From the NCBI GenBank assembly GCA_016125075.1, contig WGMO01000007.1:1-64000 (forward strand): a DNA stretch of 64,000 nt, given 5' to 3'. This document shows, one piece after another, positions 47,178-55,501 of the stretch (the stretch's first letter is position 1; every line of letters starts with the position of its first letter). The stretch is from Terrimonas sp. GTDB taxonomy: Bacteria; Bacteroidota; Bacteroidia; Chitinophagales; Chitinophagaceae. The notes under the pieces are model-generated. The model was not told the DNA's origin. It saw only the letters and a program-made list of their open reading frames with translations, and made no database searches. The position numbers and the translations under genes are program-made.

Positions 47178-48008
47178 ATGAAACTGTACCATACCCAAAA
47201 AGGGATCTACCTGGAAAAGGCAAATCAATTTTTCAGGCTCGAAAACCAGGAATGGGGAGATTTGATCAATAACGATCAACTTTACCAAACCCTGGAAAAA
47301 TGGATACCTCAAGCAACCCCAGCCGATCAACCAGGTGATGATACCATTCTTTCACCACTCGGTAACCGGCAGGAACTTTGGGCCTGCGGGGTCACTTATT
47401 TGCGGAGTAAAGTAGGTCGCCAGGAAGAGAGCCAGGCATCCGGTGGCGCAGATTTTTACAGCAAGGTATACGATGCTGAAAGACCTGAAGTTTTTTTCAA
47501 AGCAAACCCGCACCGGGTATCAGGTCAAAAGGGATTTGTCAGGATCAGGAAGGATTCCACCTGGGATGTACCTGAACCCGAGTTGACACTGGTTGTGACG
47601 GCCTCCGGGAAAATCATTGGTTATACCATTGGAAACGATATGAGCAGCCGCAGTATTGAAGGAGAAAACCCCTTATACCTCCCCCAGGCCAAAACCTATG
47701 ATGGATGTGCAGCTTTGGGACCCTGTATCTATGTTACCGATGATCCCCTGCATCCCGATTCGATCATTGAATTGGTCATCAACAGGAATCAGCAGTCTGT
47801 GTTCCGGGAAAAAGTGGCCATCAGCCAGATGAAAAGGACCCCGCAGGAACTGGTTTCCTTTGTTTACCGTGCCTGCAGTTTCCCCTACGGTTGCATGATC
47901 ATGACTGGCACCGGAATTGTACCTTTAAGCGATTTTACATTATACAGTGGAGATGAAATTATTATCCACTTTGAACCCGTCGGTACATTGATCAACACTG
48001 TAAAATAA
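47178..48008 (+). CDS. FAH-family 2-keto-3-deoxypentonate dehydratase-like protein
   Basis: This 276-residue cytoplasmic protein is a fumarylacetoacetate-hydrolase superfamily member. The metal-site pattern E133-x-E135 (VPEPEL) followed by D154 (IGNDMSSR) is present, as are [11 protein letters not shown] and [12 protein letters not shown]-family enzyme (Sulfolobus KdaD) dehydrates 2-keto-3-deoxy-D-arabinonate to alpha-ketoglutarate semialdehyde, and the placement after an aldonate dehydratase and lactonase suggests the same reaction here. An alternative is a diketo-acid hydrolase. Signal peptide absent. Confidence 0.85.
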   Translation: MKLYHTQKGIYLEKANQFFRLENQEWGDLINNDQLYQTLEKWIPQATPADQPGDDTILSPLGNRQELWACGVTYLRSKVGRQEESQASGGADFYSKVYDAERPEVFFKANPHRVSGQKGFVRIRKDSTWDVPEPELTLVVTASGKIIGYTIGNDMSSRSIEGENPLYLPQAKTYDGCAALGPCIYVTDDPLHPDSIIELVINRNQQSVFREKVAISQMKRTPQELVSFVYRACSFPYGCMIMTGTGIVPLSDFTLYSGDEIIIHFEPVGTLINTVK

Positions 48009-48012
48009 CGGA

Positions 48013-49326
48013 ATGACTTTTCTTATCATCATATTTGCCATCGCCATACAGGTTTTCCTGACTGTTAAGAAAGTAAGTCCCTTTTTATCCCTGCTCATTG
48101 TATCCATCCTGGCAGGATGGATGTTGGGGATGCAACCCTCCGCTATTTTACATTCGATTGAGACCGGGGCGGGCAGTACCCTCGGCGGACTGGCATTGAT
48201 CATCTGCCTGGGAGCCATCCTCGGAAAAATTCTCGAAATCAGTGGAGCGGCAGAACAGATATCTTCCACGTTAATAAAAAGCTTTGGTTTAAGGAATATA
48301 CAATGGGCCGTGTTGCTGACAGGTTTCCTGATCGGGATCCCCCTATATTATAATGCTGGTTTTGTGATCCTGGTACCCCTCGTTTTTTCCCTGGTGAAAA
48401 AGACAGGTTTACCCTTGCTGTATATTGCGATTCCCATGGCGGCATCACTCAGTATCACGCATTGTTTTCTACCCCCCCACCCGGGACCTGTAGTATTGGT
48501 GAACGCCTTTCATGCCGATATGGGAAAAGTGCTTATTTATGGACTGATCCTGGCTATCCCGATCGTGATGCTGGCCGGACCCTTCCTGGGAAAATTGTTA
48601 AGAAAAGTTGAAACGGGCACCCCTTCCCTTTTTTCAATCGGGACACCGGATCTAAGTAAAGAAAAACCTTCTGTTGCGGCCAGTTTTATCATTGCGTTGT
48701 TGCCGGTTTTCCTGATCGCCCTTTCCGTGGTTGCCAACAGTTTTCTGCCGGAAAATTCCGGGCTGGGCCAAATCATATCCTTTATCGGCGACTCCACCAT
48801 TGCCCTGCTGATTTCGGTACTCCTGGCGATTTATTACTTCGGGTTGAAAAGCGGTTATACCATGACGACAGTAATGAAATGGCTGCAAGATGGTATCACC
48901 GGGATTGCCATGATCTTACTCATCATCACTGCCGGAGGGATTTTCAAACAGGTATTGCAGGACAGTGGCACCGCCGATTATATTACTTCCTTCAGCAGCC
49001 GGTGGCAGATGCCTCCCCTGCTCTTCGGATGGGTGGTAACAGCCCTGCTCAGGGTATCAATTGGTTCTGCAACGGTTGCAGGCATCACAGCTGCAGGCAT
49101 CGTTTCTCCACTGGTGGTTTCCGGTGCAGTGTCGCCGGAACTCATGGTATTGGCAGTCGGCACCGGGAGTGTATTCGGTTCGCATATCAATGATTCCGGA
49201 TTCTGGATGTTCAAAGAATTTTTTGGCCTGACTTTAAAACAGACATTTCTTTCCTGGACCGCCATGGAAACCCTAATATCTTTATTGGGATTAGCAGGGG
49301 TCTTATTACTGAACCAGTTGCTTTGA
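48013..49326 (+). CDS. GntP-family aldonate:H+ symporter
   Basis: This 437-residue inner-membrane protein has about 12 to 14 helices and features of GntP permeases: GLALIICLGAILGKILEISGAAEQIS, LPPHPGPVVLVNAF, GTGSVFGSHINDSGFWMFKEFFGLT (in part). GntP proteins import gluconate and related sugar acids. It lies four bases after the FAH gene, so it should import a pentonate or gluconate for this pathway rather than a neutral sugar. Confidence 0.94.
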   Translation: MTFLIIIFAIAIQVFLTVKKVSPFLSLLIVSILAGWMLGMQPSAILHSIETGAGSTLGGLALIICLGAILGKILEISGAAEQISSTLIKSFGLRNIQWAVLLTGFLIGIPLYYNAGFVILVPLVFSLVKKTGLPLLYIAIPMAASLSITHCFLPPHPGPVVLVNAFHADMGKVLIYGLILAIPIVMLAGPFLGKLLRKVETGTPSLFSIGTPDLSKEKPSVAASFIIALLPVFLIALSVVANSFLPENSGLGQIISFIGDSTIALLISVLLAIYYFGLKSGYTMTTVMKWLQDGITGIAMILLIITAGGIFKQVLQDSGTADYITSFSSRWQMPPLLFGWVVTALLRVSIGSATVAGITAAGIVSPLVVSGAVSPELMVLAVGTGSVFGSHINDSGFWMFKEFFGLTLKQTFLSWTAMETLISLLGLAGVLLLNQLL

Positions 49327-49380
49327 ACATTTCTGCCAAATTAATGTTACAATACTCACTAATACAAAAAGAAAAAAATA

Positions 49381-50427
49381 ATGATTACCACTAATGCTTA
49401 TGCCGCTTTTAACCAAAAAGATCCTCTAGGTCCATTCCAGTTTGAAAGAAGGAACCCCGGGCCTTCCGATGTTCATATCGAAATTCTTTACTGTGGGGTT
49501 TGTCACAGTGATCTGCACCAGGTAAGGAATGAATGGAATGGACTTTCTATCTATCCCATGGTACCCGGGCATGAAATTGTCGGGAAAGTTCTTTCGGTGG
49601 GGTCTGAGGTAAAAAAATTCAAAAAAGGCGACCTGGCTGCCGTTGGCGTAATGATCGACAGCTGCAGGACCTGCAAACCCTGCCATCAACAAATGGAACA
49701 ATATTGTGTGGAGGGGATGACGGGTACCTATAATACCTATGAAAGGGGTACCAAAACCATTGCACAGGGAGGGTATTCGGCCGATATTGTGACGGATGAA
49801 AGATATGTGTACCAGATCTCCAAAAAGCTGGACCCCGCAGCAGTGGCGCCATTGCTTTGTGCGGGTATTACGACCTACTCACCCCTTCGTTTCGCAAAGG
49901 TCGGCAAAGGAACAAAAGTCGGCGTAGTGGGTTTGGGCGGATTGGGACATATGGGCGTGAAGTTTGCCGCCTCTTTTGGTGCAGAAGTAACGCTGATCAG
50001 CACCACCCCCTCCAAACAAAAGGATGCCGAAAGATTGGGGGCGCATCATTTCCTCTTATCTACCGATCCGGCACAAATGACAAAATTCGATAGCTATTTT
50101 GATGTCATTCTCAATACCATTTCCGCCAACCATGATTATGAAAAATATCTGAACCTGCTGGACCTCGAAGGGAAGATGATGGTGGTGGGGCTTCCTTCAG
50201 AAGATCCGAAGATCAGTCCATTCTCCCTGATCAAGAACAGGAGAACCGTCACCGGCTCAATGATCGGCGGCACACGGGAAACACAGGAGATGCTGGATTA
50301 CTGTGCTGAAAAAAATATAGTTGCCGATGTAGAAGTGATTCCTGTGCAAAAGATCAATGAAGCCTATGAAAGAATGGTACGCAATGATGTACGGTACCGG
50401 TTTGTGATCGACCTGAAAACATTATGA
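49381..50427 (+). CDS. Zinc-dependent alcohol dehydrogenase, CAD type
   Basis: This 348-residue protein has the catalytic zinc ligands (CGVCHSD, PGHE, LCAG), four structural Cys (CRTCKPCHQQMEQYC) and an NADP-type Rossmann loop GLGGLGHMGVK. Cinnamyl-alcohol-type enzymes reduce aldehydes with NADPH. It lies 54 bases downstream of gntP; it could reduce or oxidise a sugar or lignin-derived aldehyde, or be unrelated to the operon. Its last codon overlaps the thrC stop codon of the opposite strand by six bases. Confidence 0.93.
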   Translation: MITTNAYAAFNQKDPLGPFQFERRNPGPSDVHIEILYCGVCHSDLHQVRNEWNGLSIYPMVPGHEIVGKVLSVGSEVKKFKKGDLAAVGVMIDSCRTCKPCHQQMEQYCVEGMTGTYNTYERGTKTIAQGGYSADIVTDERYVYQISKKLDPAAVAPLLCAGITTYSPLRFAKVGKGTKVGVVGLGGLGHMGVKFAASFGAEVTLISTTPSKQKDAERLGAHHFLLSTDPAQMTKFDSYFDVILNTISANHDYEKYLNLLDLEGKMMVVGLPSEDPKISPFSLIKNRRTVTGSMIGGTRETQEMLDYCAEKNIVADVEVIPVQKINEAYERMVRNDVRYRFVIDLKTL

Positions 50428-51738
50428 CCCCTGACCATTGCTCACGTTGGTAATGCAGGCCCTTAGTTGTTCATAATCCACATTGATGCTGATGGCCTGT
50501 GATTTTTTCTCCATGATACTTTTTATGTTGGGGGGGATCATGATGCCTGCACCGATCGCCTGTTCCACATCCGATAAAAATTTGACCGGGTGAGCCGTCT
50601 CCAGGAAGATACCCTTTTCCCGGGGATGATCGTTCAGGTAACGGGTCAGTGCAAGAAATCCAACAGCGCCATGGGGATCTGCAACATATCCAAATCGCTG
50701 GTATAGATATTTAAGGGTGTCGATGGTTTCTTCATCCGTAATACTGTAACTGCTCAGCATTTGCTTAAGCCCTTCCTGCTGTTTTTCAAAGATTTCCAGG
50801 ATACGCACAAAATTACTGGGGTTGCCGACATCCATAGCATTGGATAAAGTAGCGATGGCTTTCCTGGGTTCATATCGTCCGGTGGCAAGAAAGCGGGGCA
50901 CTACATCATTGACATTACAGGCTGCAATAAAATGTTTTACCGGGAGTCCGGATGCATGAGCCAGTAAACCGGCACAGATATTACCGAAGTTTCCGCTGGG
51001 AACAGCGATCACCGGTAACTGATTTTTAAACGCCCACTGTTTCCAGGCAAAGAAATAATAAAACTGCTGGGGCAGCCAGCGGGCCACATTGATGGAGTTA
51101 GCTGAGGTCAGGAGGGAATGTTTGGAAAGTTCACGGTCTGTAAAGGCCTGTTTCACCAGGTCCTGGCAATCATCAAAATTTCCGTTCACTTCGAGTGCAT
51201 GGATATTGTTACCCAGGGTGGTAAGTTGTTTTTCCTGGATGGCGCTCACCTTACCGGCAGGATAAAGGATGATCACTTCCACACCCGGCACATTATAAAA
51301 ACCGTCTGCTACTGCACCGCCCGTATCACCGGAAGTGGCGACGAGAACAATCACTTTCTCCTTCCTGTCTTTTGAAAAATAACCCAGGCAACGGCTCATG
51401 AAGCGGGCACCGATATCCTTGAAGGCCAGCGTAGGTCCATGAAAAAGTTCGAGTGAATAGATTTCCTCATTCAGCTTTACCAGTGGTATGGGAAAATCAA
51501 TGGTCTCTTTCACAATCCTGTACAGTTCATCATCCGGTATGCTTTGCCCGGTATAGGGCCTGATGACGCGGAACGCAATATCTTCATCCGGTACGGTTCC
51601 GATCTGGTCAAAAAAGGATTTATCAAAAACCGGAATATGTTCCGGAAAATACAATCCCTTGTCAGGAGCCTGTCCGTTGATCGCGGCCTCCTTAAAGGTT
51701 ACGGCCGGTGATTGTTTATGTAAACTGTAAAATTTCAT
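50422..51738 (-). CDS. thrC: Threonine synthase
   Basis: This 438-residue PLP enzyme has the lysine K107 in GPTLAFKDIGARF and the fold-type II pattern VATSGDTGGAVADGF (about 130-145), VPSGNFGNICAG and ETAHPVKF near the end. It converts O-phosphohomoserine to threonine in the cytoplasm. It is the third gene of a thrA-thrB-thrC run (16 bases after thrB) behind a threonine/isoleucine leader. Confidence 0.97.
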   Translation of the reverse strand: MKFYSLHKQSPAVTFKEAAINGQAPDKGLYFPEHIPVFDKSFFDQIGTVPDEDIAFRVIRPYTGQSIPDDELYRIVKETIDFPIPLVKLNEEIYSLELFHGPTLAFKDIGARFMSRCLGYFSKDRKEKVIVLVATSGDTGGAVADGFYNVPGVEVIILYPAGKVSAIQEKQLTTLGNNIHALEVNGNFDDCQDLVKQAFTDRELSKHSLLTSANSINVARWLPQQFYYFFAWKQWAFKNQLPVIAVPSGNFGNICAGLLAHASGLPVKHFIAACNVNDVVPRFLATGRYEPRKAIATLSNAMDVGNPSNFVRILEIFEKQQEGLKQMLSSYSITDEETIDTLKYLYQRFGYVADPHGAVGFLALTRYLNDHPREKGIFLETAHPVKFLSDVEQAIGAGIMIPPNIKSIMEKKSQAISINVDYEQLRACITNVSNGQGS

Positions 51739-51754
51739 GTCGTGATATTATGCT

Positions 51755-52687
51755 TCATCTTGTTTCTTCCACAAGGATTCCCTGCACATTGATCCTTGTC
51801 AAATAGGTTTTGTATTCAATGCCCAGCCTGTCAAATTCTTCCTGCATGATCATTTCACAGGCAGCAGCTTCTTTGTTTTCTTTCGACAACATAAAGATGG
51901 AGGGCCCGCTGCCGGAAATACCTCCGCCAAGCGCTCCTGCTTCACGGCATCTCTTTTTCACGGTGTCAAAACCCGGTATGAGAATACTCCTGACCGGTTC
52001 AATGATCACATCTTCCAGCGAACGGCCGATCAGGTCATAATCATTTTTCATAAAGCCGGTAACCAGTCCTGCAATATTACCCCATTGCCGTATCGCATCT
52101 TTGAGCTGGACTTCCTTGCGCAGGATCTGCCGGGCATCTGAGGTTTTGACTTCTATCTGCGGATGTACCACAGTCACAAAAAGATCGGGAACATTTAAGG
52201 CAACGATATCAAGCGGGTGAATAGCCCTGATCAGCGTGATACCACCAAAAATACAGGGCGTAATATTATCAGCATGTTTTACCCCGCTGGCTACTTTTTC
52301 ACCATTCATGGCAAAACGCACCAGGTCATTCTTTGAGAACCTGTTGCCCAGCAGGTAGTTGGCGGCTACCACCGCACCGGCAGAACTGGCAGCACTGGAA
52401 CCCAAACCACTACCGGGTTTGATTCGCTTGTCAATTTTAATGGTGAATCCCGTTGTTAGCTGCGCTTCTTCTATAAGGGCGATCAGGGAGGCACCTGCAA
52501 CATTCTCTTCGGGCCGAACAGGAAGATGATACCGTTCATCAGGTATGATTTCGATTCCCGGTGATTCCTTCTCCCAAACTTCCATGATATCCTGCGGGTC
52601 CTGCAGGGCCAGACCCAGGATATCAAAACCACAGACCAGGTTGGCCACCGTAGCCGGACAGTACACTTTTACTTTTCTGTTGCTCAT
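51755..52687 (-). CDS. thrB: Homoserine kinase
   Basis: This 310-residue GHMP-family kinase has the ATP loop PGSGLGSSAASSAGAVVAAN (residues 91-110 or so), the N-terminal VKVYCPATVANLVCGFDILG and the C-terminal GISGSGPSIFML. It phosphorylates homoserine for ThrC. It lies nine bases after thrA and 16 before thrC, consistent with one transcript. Confidence 0.97.
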   Translation of the reverse strand: MSNRKVKVYCPATVANLVCGFDILGLALQDPQDIMEVWEKESPGIEIIPDERYHLPVRPEENVAGASLIALIEEAQLTTGFTIKIDKRIKPGSGLGSSAASSAGAVVAANYLLGNRFSKNDLVRFAMNGEKVASGVKHADNITPCIFGGITLIRAIHPLDIVALNVPDLFVTVVHPQIEVKTSDARQILRKEVQLKDAIRQWGNIAGLVTGFMKNDYDLIGRSLEDVIIEPVRSILIPGFDTVKKRCREAGALGGGISGSGPSIFMLSKENKEAAACEMIMQEEFDRLGIEYKTYLTRINVQGILVEETR

Positions 52688-52696
52688 GGATAAATT

Positions 52697-55141
52697 TTAT
52701 GAAGGTATAGCCCTTAATATGTCCGCAAAAACACCACTGGCTGTCACCTCGGCACCTGCCCCCGCTCCTTTTATCACCAGCGGCTGATCGGGGTAACGTT
52801 CCGTATAAAACAGTACAATATTATCTTTCCCGTATAAATGATAAAAGTCGCTTTGCGGGGGGATATGCCGGAGACCCACCTCGGCTTTTCCATTTTCATA
52901 GCTGGCCACAAATTTCAATTTACAATTTTCCGCTGCAGCATTTTCATATAAGGACCGGAAATGCTCTTCTTTGTTTTTCATCTCGGCATAAAAATCTTCC
53001 ACGCTGCCCTCCATACAGGAATCGGGTAAAAATGCATGACAGGCAATCTCCTCCATTTCCAGCTGTACACCCGCCTCCCTGGCAAGGATCAGTATCTTGC
53101 GCATTACATCTGCACCACTGAGGTCCAGGCGGGGGTCAGGTTCTGTATACCCTTCCTCCTGTGCCTGTTTCACCACCGTTGAGAAATCCTTTTTGCCATC
53201 ATAATTGTTAAACACGAAATTGAGGGTGCCACTGAGTACGGCTTCGATCTTATTGACCTTGTCGCCGCTTCTCATCAGGTCATTCAGTGTGCCGATAACC
53301 GGCAGGCCCGCACCCACATTGGTTTCAAAAAGAAAGGGGGCATTATATTCCCGCGAAAGTTCCTTTAATCTTTTATAATTACTGAATGCAGAAGAAGCAG
53401 CCACCTTATTACAGGCTACCACGCCGATATTCTTTTTCAGCAACTGGTCATATACAGCTGCCACGGTATCATTGGCAGTCACATCCGTAAAAACAGAATT
53501 GCGTAAATTTTTATCAATGATCCGGGTGATAAAATCCTGTATGCCTGCTTTCTCCCCTTTCTGGAGGATATCTTCCCAATGGGCAAGATCAATACCCGAT
53601 TCATTAAATACCATTTGCCGGCTGTTACAGATACCGGCAATCTTGACCTGCAACCGCATGTGCTGACGCAGAAACTGGGTTTGGTTCTTCAACTGGTTGA
53701 ACAAACGTTTTCCCACATTGCCCGTACCCGCTACAAAAAGATGGATCACTTTATCTGTCGATTCAAAAAATTCCTCATGCAGCACATTCACAGCCTTTCT
53801 GACATCCTTGGTGGCGATTACGGCAGAAATATTCCTTTCTGAAGAACCCTGTGCGATGGCCCGTATGTTTACACCGTTCCGTCCCAGCACCCCGAACATC
53901 TTACCGGCGATCCCCGTGTGGCTTTTCATATTATCACCCACGAGCGCCGAAATGGACAGGTCCTTTTCAATGACCAGCGGGTCCACTTTGCCCGTTTCCA
54001 TTTCATACTGAAATACCCTGTTGATCGAAGCCGCAGCTTTTTCCGCATCCTTATCTTCTATGGCCACACAGATCGAATGCTCGGAAGAACTTTGTGTGAT
54101 CAGGATAACATTCACCGATTCACCGGCCAGGGCCTCAAAGAGTTTTTTTGAAAAGCCGGGGATACCGACCATTCCACCCCCCTCCAGGCTGAGCAGCGTG
54201 ATCCGGTTCATACTGGAAATTCCGCGGATACTGCTGCCATTCTTTTTCACTTCGTTTTCGATCAGGGTTCCGTAATCATCTTTGGCAAATGTATTTTTGA
54301 TCCACACCGGTATATTTTTTTTCATCACCGGCTGGATGGTAGGCGGATAAATGACCTTGGCGCCAAAATGGGAAAGCTCCATCGCCTCCTGGTAGGAAAT
54401 ATGCGCAATGATCCTGGCATTGAATACCAACCGGGGATCGGCGGTCATCATGCCGCTTACATCTGTCCATATTTCCAGCACGGAAGCATCCACTGCGGCC
54501 GCTACAATGGCTGCAGTATAATCAGAGCCACCCCGGCCAAGCGTAGTCGTTATGTTGGAATCATTGCGGGCAATGAATCCGGGCATCACCACTAACCTGC
54601 TTGTATTACTCCTGAAAAAGGAAAGAATGGATGATTGGGTTTTTTCGAAATTGACAATTGCATTTCCAAACCCACTGTCTGTACATACGAGTTCGCGGGC
54701 GTCCTTCCAGGCAACATCCGCCTGAGAAGCGATGAGCAGGGAGGATAAGATCCGGGAGGACAACAGTTCACCATAACTCATGATCTTGTCCCGGCTGCGC
54801 GGAGAAGATTCATTCAAGAGAAAGATACCGTTACAGATATCCTCAATTTCATTACAATATTTCTTCACTTCGCTCAGTACACTTCCCTGGTTTTGCACGG
54901 GCATCAGTTGCCTGATCACCGCAAAATGCCGGGCCTCTATTTCCCGGATATGGTCCCTGAAGGTATCGTCACCCTTTGCCGCCAGCTCGCTGCACTGCAA
55001 CAACAGGTCTGTCGTTCCACTCATGGCAGATACAATCACCACCAGTTGCTGCTCCTGCATCTTTCCGGTAACAATATCCATAACCTGTTTGATCGCCGCC
55101 GGGCTACCCATCGATGTTCCGCCAAATTTTAAAACCTGCAT
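52697..55141 (-). CDS. thrA: Bifunctional aspartate kinase / homoserine dehydrogenase
   Basis: This 814-residue protein has an aspartate kinase domain (VLKFGGTSMGSP at the start, about 1-285; GFIARNDSNITTTLGRGGSDYTAA, in part), two ACT regulatory repeats (about 310-455, LLSLEGGGMVGIPG and SALVGDNMKSHTGIAG) and a homoserine dehydrogenase domain (about 465-814; FVAGTGNVGKRLFNQL, NKVAASSAFSNY, PDPRLDLSGADVMRK). It channels aspartate to homoserine and should be inhibited by threonine through the ACT pair. It is the first gene of thrABC, preceded by an attenuator. Confidence 0.97.
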   Translation of the reverse strand: MQVLKFGGTSMGSPAAIKQVMDIVTGKMQEQQLVVIVSAMSGTTDLLLQCSELAAKGDDTFRDHIREIEARHFAVIRQLMPVQNQGSVLSEVKKYCNEIEDICNGIFLLNESSPRSRDKIMSYGELLSSRILSSLLIASQADVAWKDARELVCTDSGFGNAIVNFEKTQSSILSFFRSNTSRLVVMPGFIARNDSNITTTLGRGGSDYTAAIVAAAVDASVLEIWTDVSGMMTADPRLVFNARIIAHISYQEAMELSHFGAKVIYPPTIQPVMKKNIPVWIKNTFAKDDYGTLIENEVKKNGSSIRGISSMNRITLLSLEGGGMVGIPGFSKKLFEALAGESVNVILITQSSSEHSICVAIEDKDAEKAAASINRVFQYEMETGKVDPLVIEKDLSISALVGDNMKSHTGIAGKMFGVLGRNGVNIRAIAQGSSERNISAVIATKDVRKAVNVLHEEFFESTDKVIHLFVAGTGNVGKRLFNQLKNQTQFLRQHMRLQVKIAGICNSRQMVFNESGIDLAHWEDILQKGEKAGIQDFITRIIDKNLRNSVFTDVTANDTVAAVYDQLLKKNIGVVACNKVAASSAFSNYKRLKELSREYNAPFLFETNVGAGLPVIGTLNDLMRSGDKVNKIEAVLSGTLNFVFNNYDGKKDFSTVVKQAQEEGYTEPDPRLDLSGADVMRKILILAREAGVQLEMEEIACHAFLPDSCMEGSVEDFYAEMKNKEEHFRSLYENAAAENCKLKFVASYENGKAEVGLRHIPPQSDFYHLYGKDNIVLFYTERYPDQPLVIKGAGAGAEVTASGVFADILRAIPS

Positions 55142-55174
55142 ATCCTTTAATTAAAATATTTTGATAAAATAATA

Positions 55175-55195
55175 CTGCTCTCCGTGGAGAATCAG
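55175..55195 (-). terminator. Attenuator terminator upstream of thrA
   Basis: On the minus strand CTG-A-TTCTCC pairs with GGAGAG-CAG (nine pairs with one bulge and one wobble), followed by TATTATTTTAT. It lies 40 bases after the leader-peptide stop and 33 before the thrA start. A competing pairing AATCA/TGATT (about 55190-55211) would break its 5' arm and could act as an antiterminator. Confidence 0.6.
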
Positions 55196-55226
55196 CAAAT
55201 GCCCAATGATTGATATGATATTAATT

Positions 55227-55244
55227 AATCCGCTTTAGCGGATT
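55227..55244 (-). promoter_or_regulatory. Hairpin over the leader-peptide stop codon
   Basis: AATCCGCT and AGCGGATT form an exact eight-base stem with a two-base loop, and the leader stop codon TAA lies at the apex. A ribosome reaching the stop would melt this hairpin; a ribosome stalled at the Thr codons just upstream would leave it free to form. This is a plausible sensing element of the attenuator. There is no T-run, so it is not itself a terminator. Confidence 0.5.
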
Positions 55245-55321
55245 GTAGTGGTGGTGGTAATAATGGAAATAGCCGAACGAACGGGGTTGGCAAGAGGCTG
55301 GTATGAATTTGTTTTTTCCAT
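55235..55321 (-). CDS. thrL: Threonine/isoleucine leader peptide
   Basis: A 28-codon frame starts ATG GAA AAA ACA and ends ISIITTTTTIR before a TAA. Five consecutive Thr codons flanked by four Ile codons immediately before the stop are the signature of amino-acid attenuation, as in ThrL of enterobacteria. It is on the thrA strand, about 93 bases upstream of the thrA start codon. The pairing of leader, stop-codon hairpin and terminator makes it a likely transcription-attenuation sensor of threonyl- and isoleucyl-tRNA charging. Confidence 0.75.
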   Translation of the reverse strand: MEKTNSYQPLANPVRSAISIITTTTTIR

Positions 55322-55501
55322 TTTTGCCGGGAATGCCGAAGATACTATGCTTACGGGAACCGGCAAGCATTCCATTTGAATATTTTAAAAGATTTGAATA
55401 ACGAATGTTTGTAGAAATCGATTTAATCAAAAAAATACAGCTCATTTTTTGTAATTTCACCTGTTTACTGCCACTGATTACTAAATTTCCCAAAACAGGT
55501 C

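Larger units (their letters stand above)
55142..55501. promoter_or_regulatory. Divergent ppc-thrA control region
   Basis: These 360 bases carry the thrA leader peptide, an upstream hairpin and a terminator-like attenuator on the minus strand (listed separately), plus the unidentified promoters of ppc and thrA between about 55322 and 55501. The long reading frame of about 90 codons here is in another frame and looks spurious. Confidence 0.6.

Noticed and set aside
55227-55244. Perfect palindrome as a terminator of the leader
   Set aside because: No T-run follows; it fits better as the sensing hairpin over the leader stop codon.
55221-55493. Reading frame of about 90 codons upstream of thrA
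   Set aside because: It overlaps the leader peptide and attenuator in another frame and encodes low-complexity His/Tyr/Asn sequence (HYYHHHYNP) explained by the Thr codons read out of phase.
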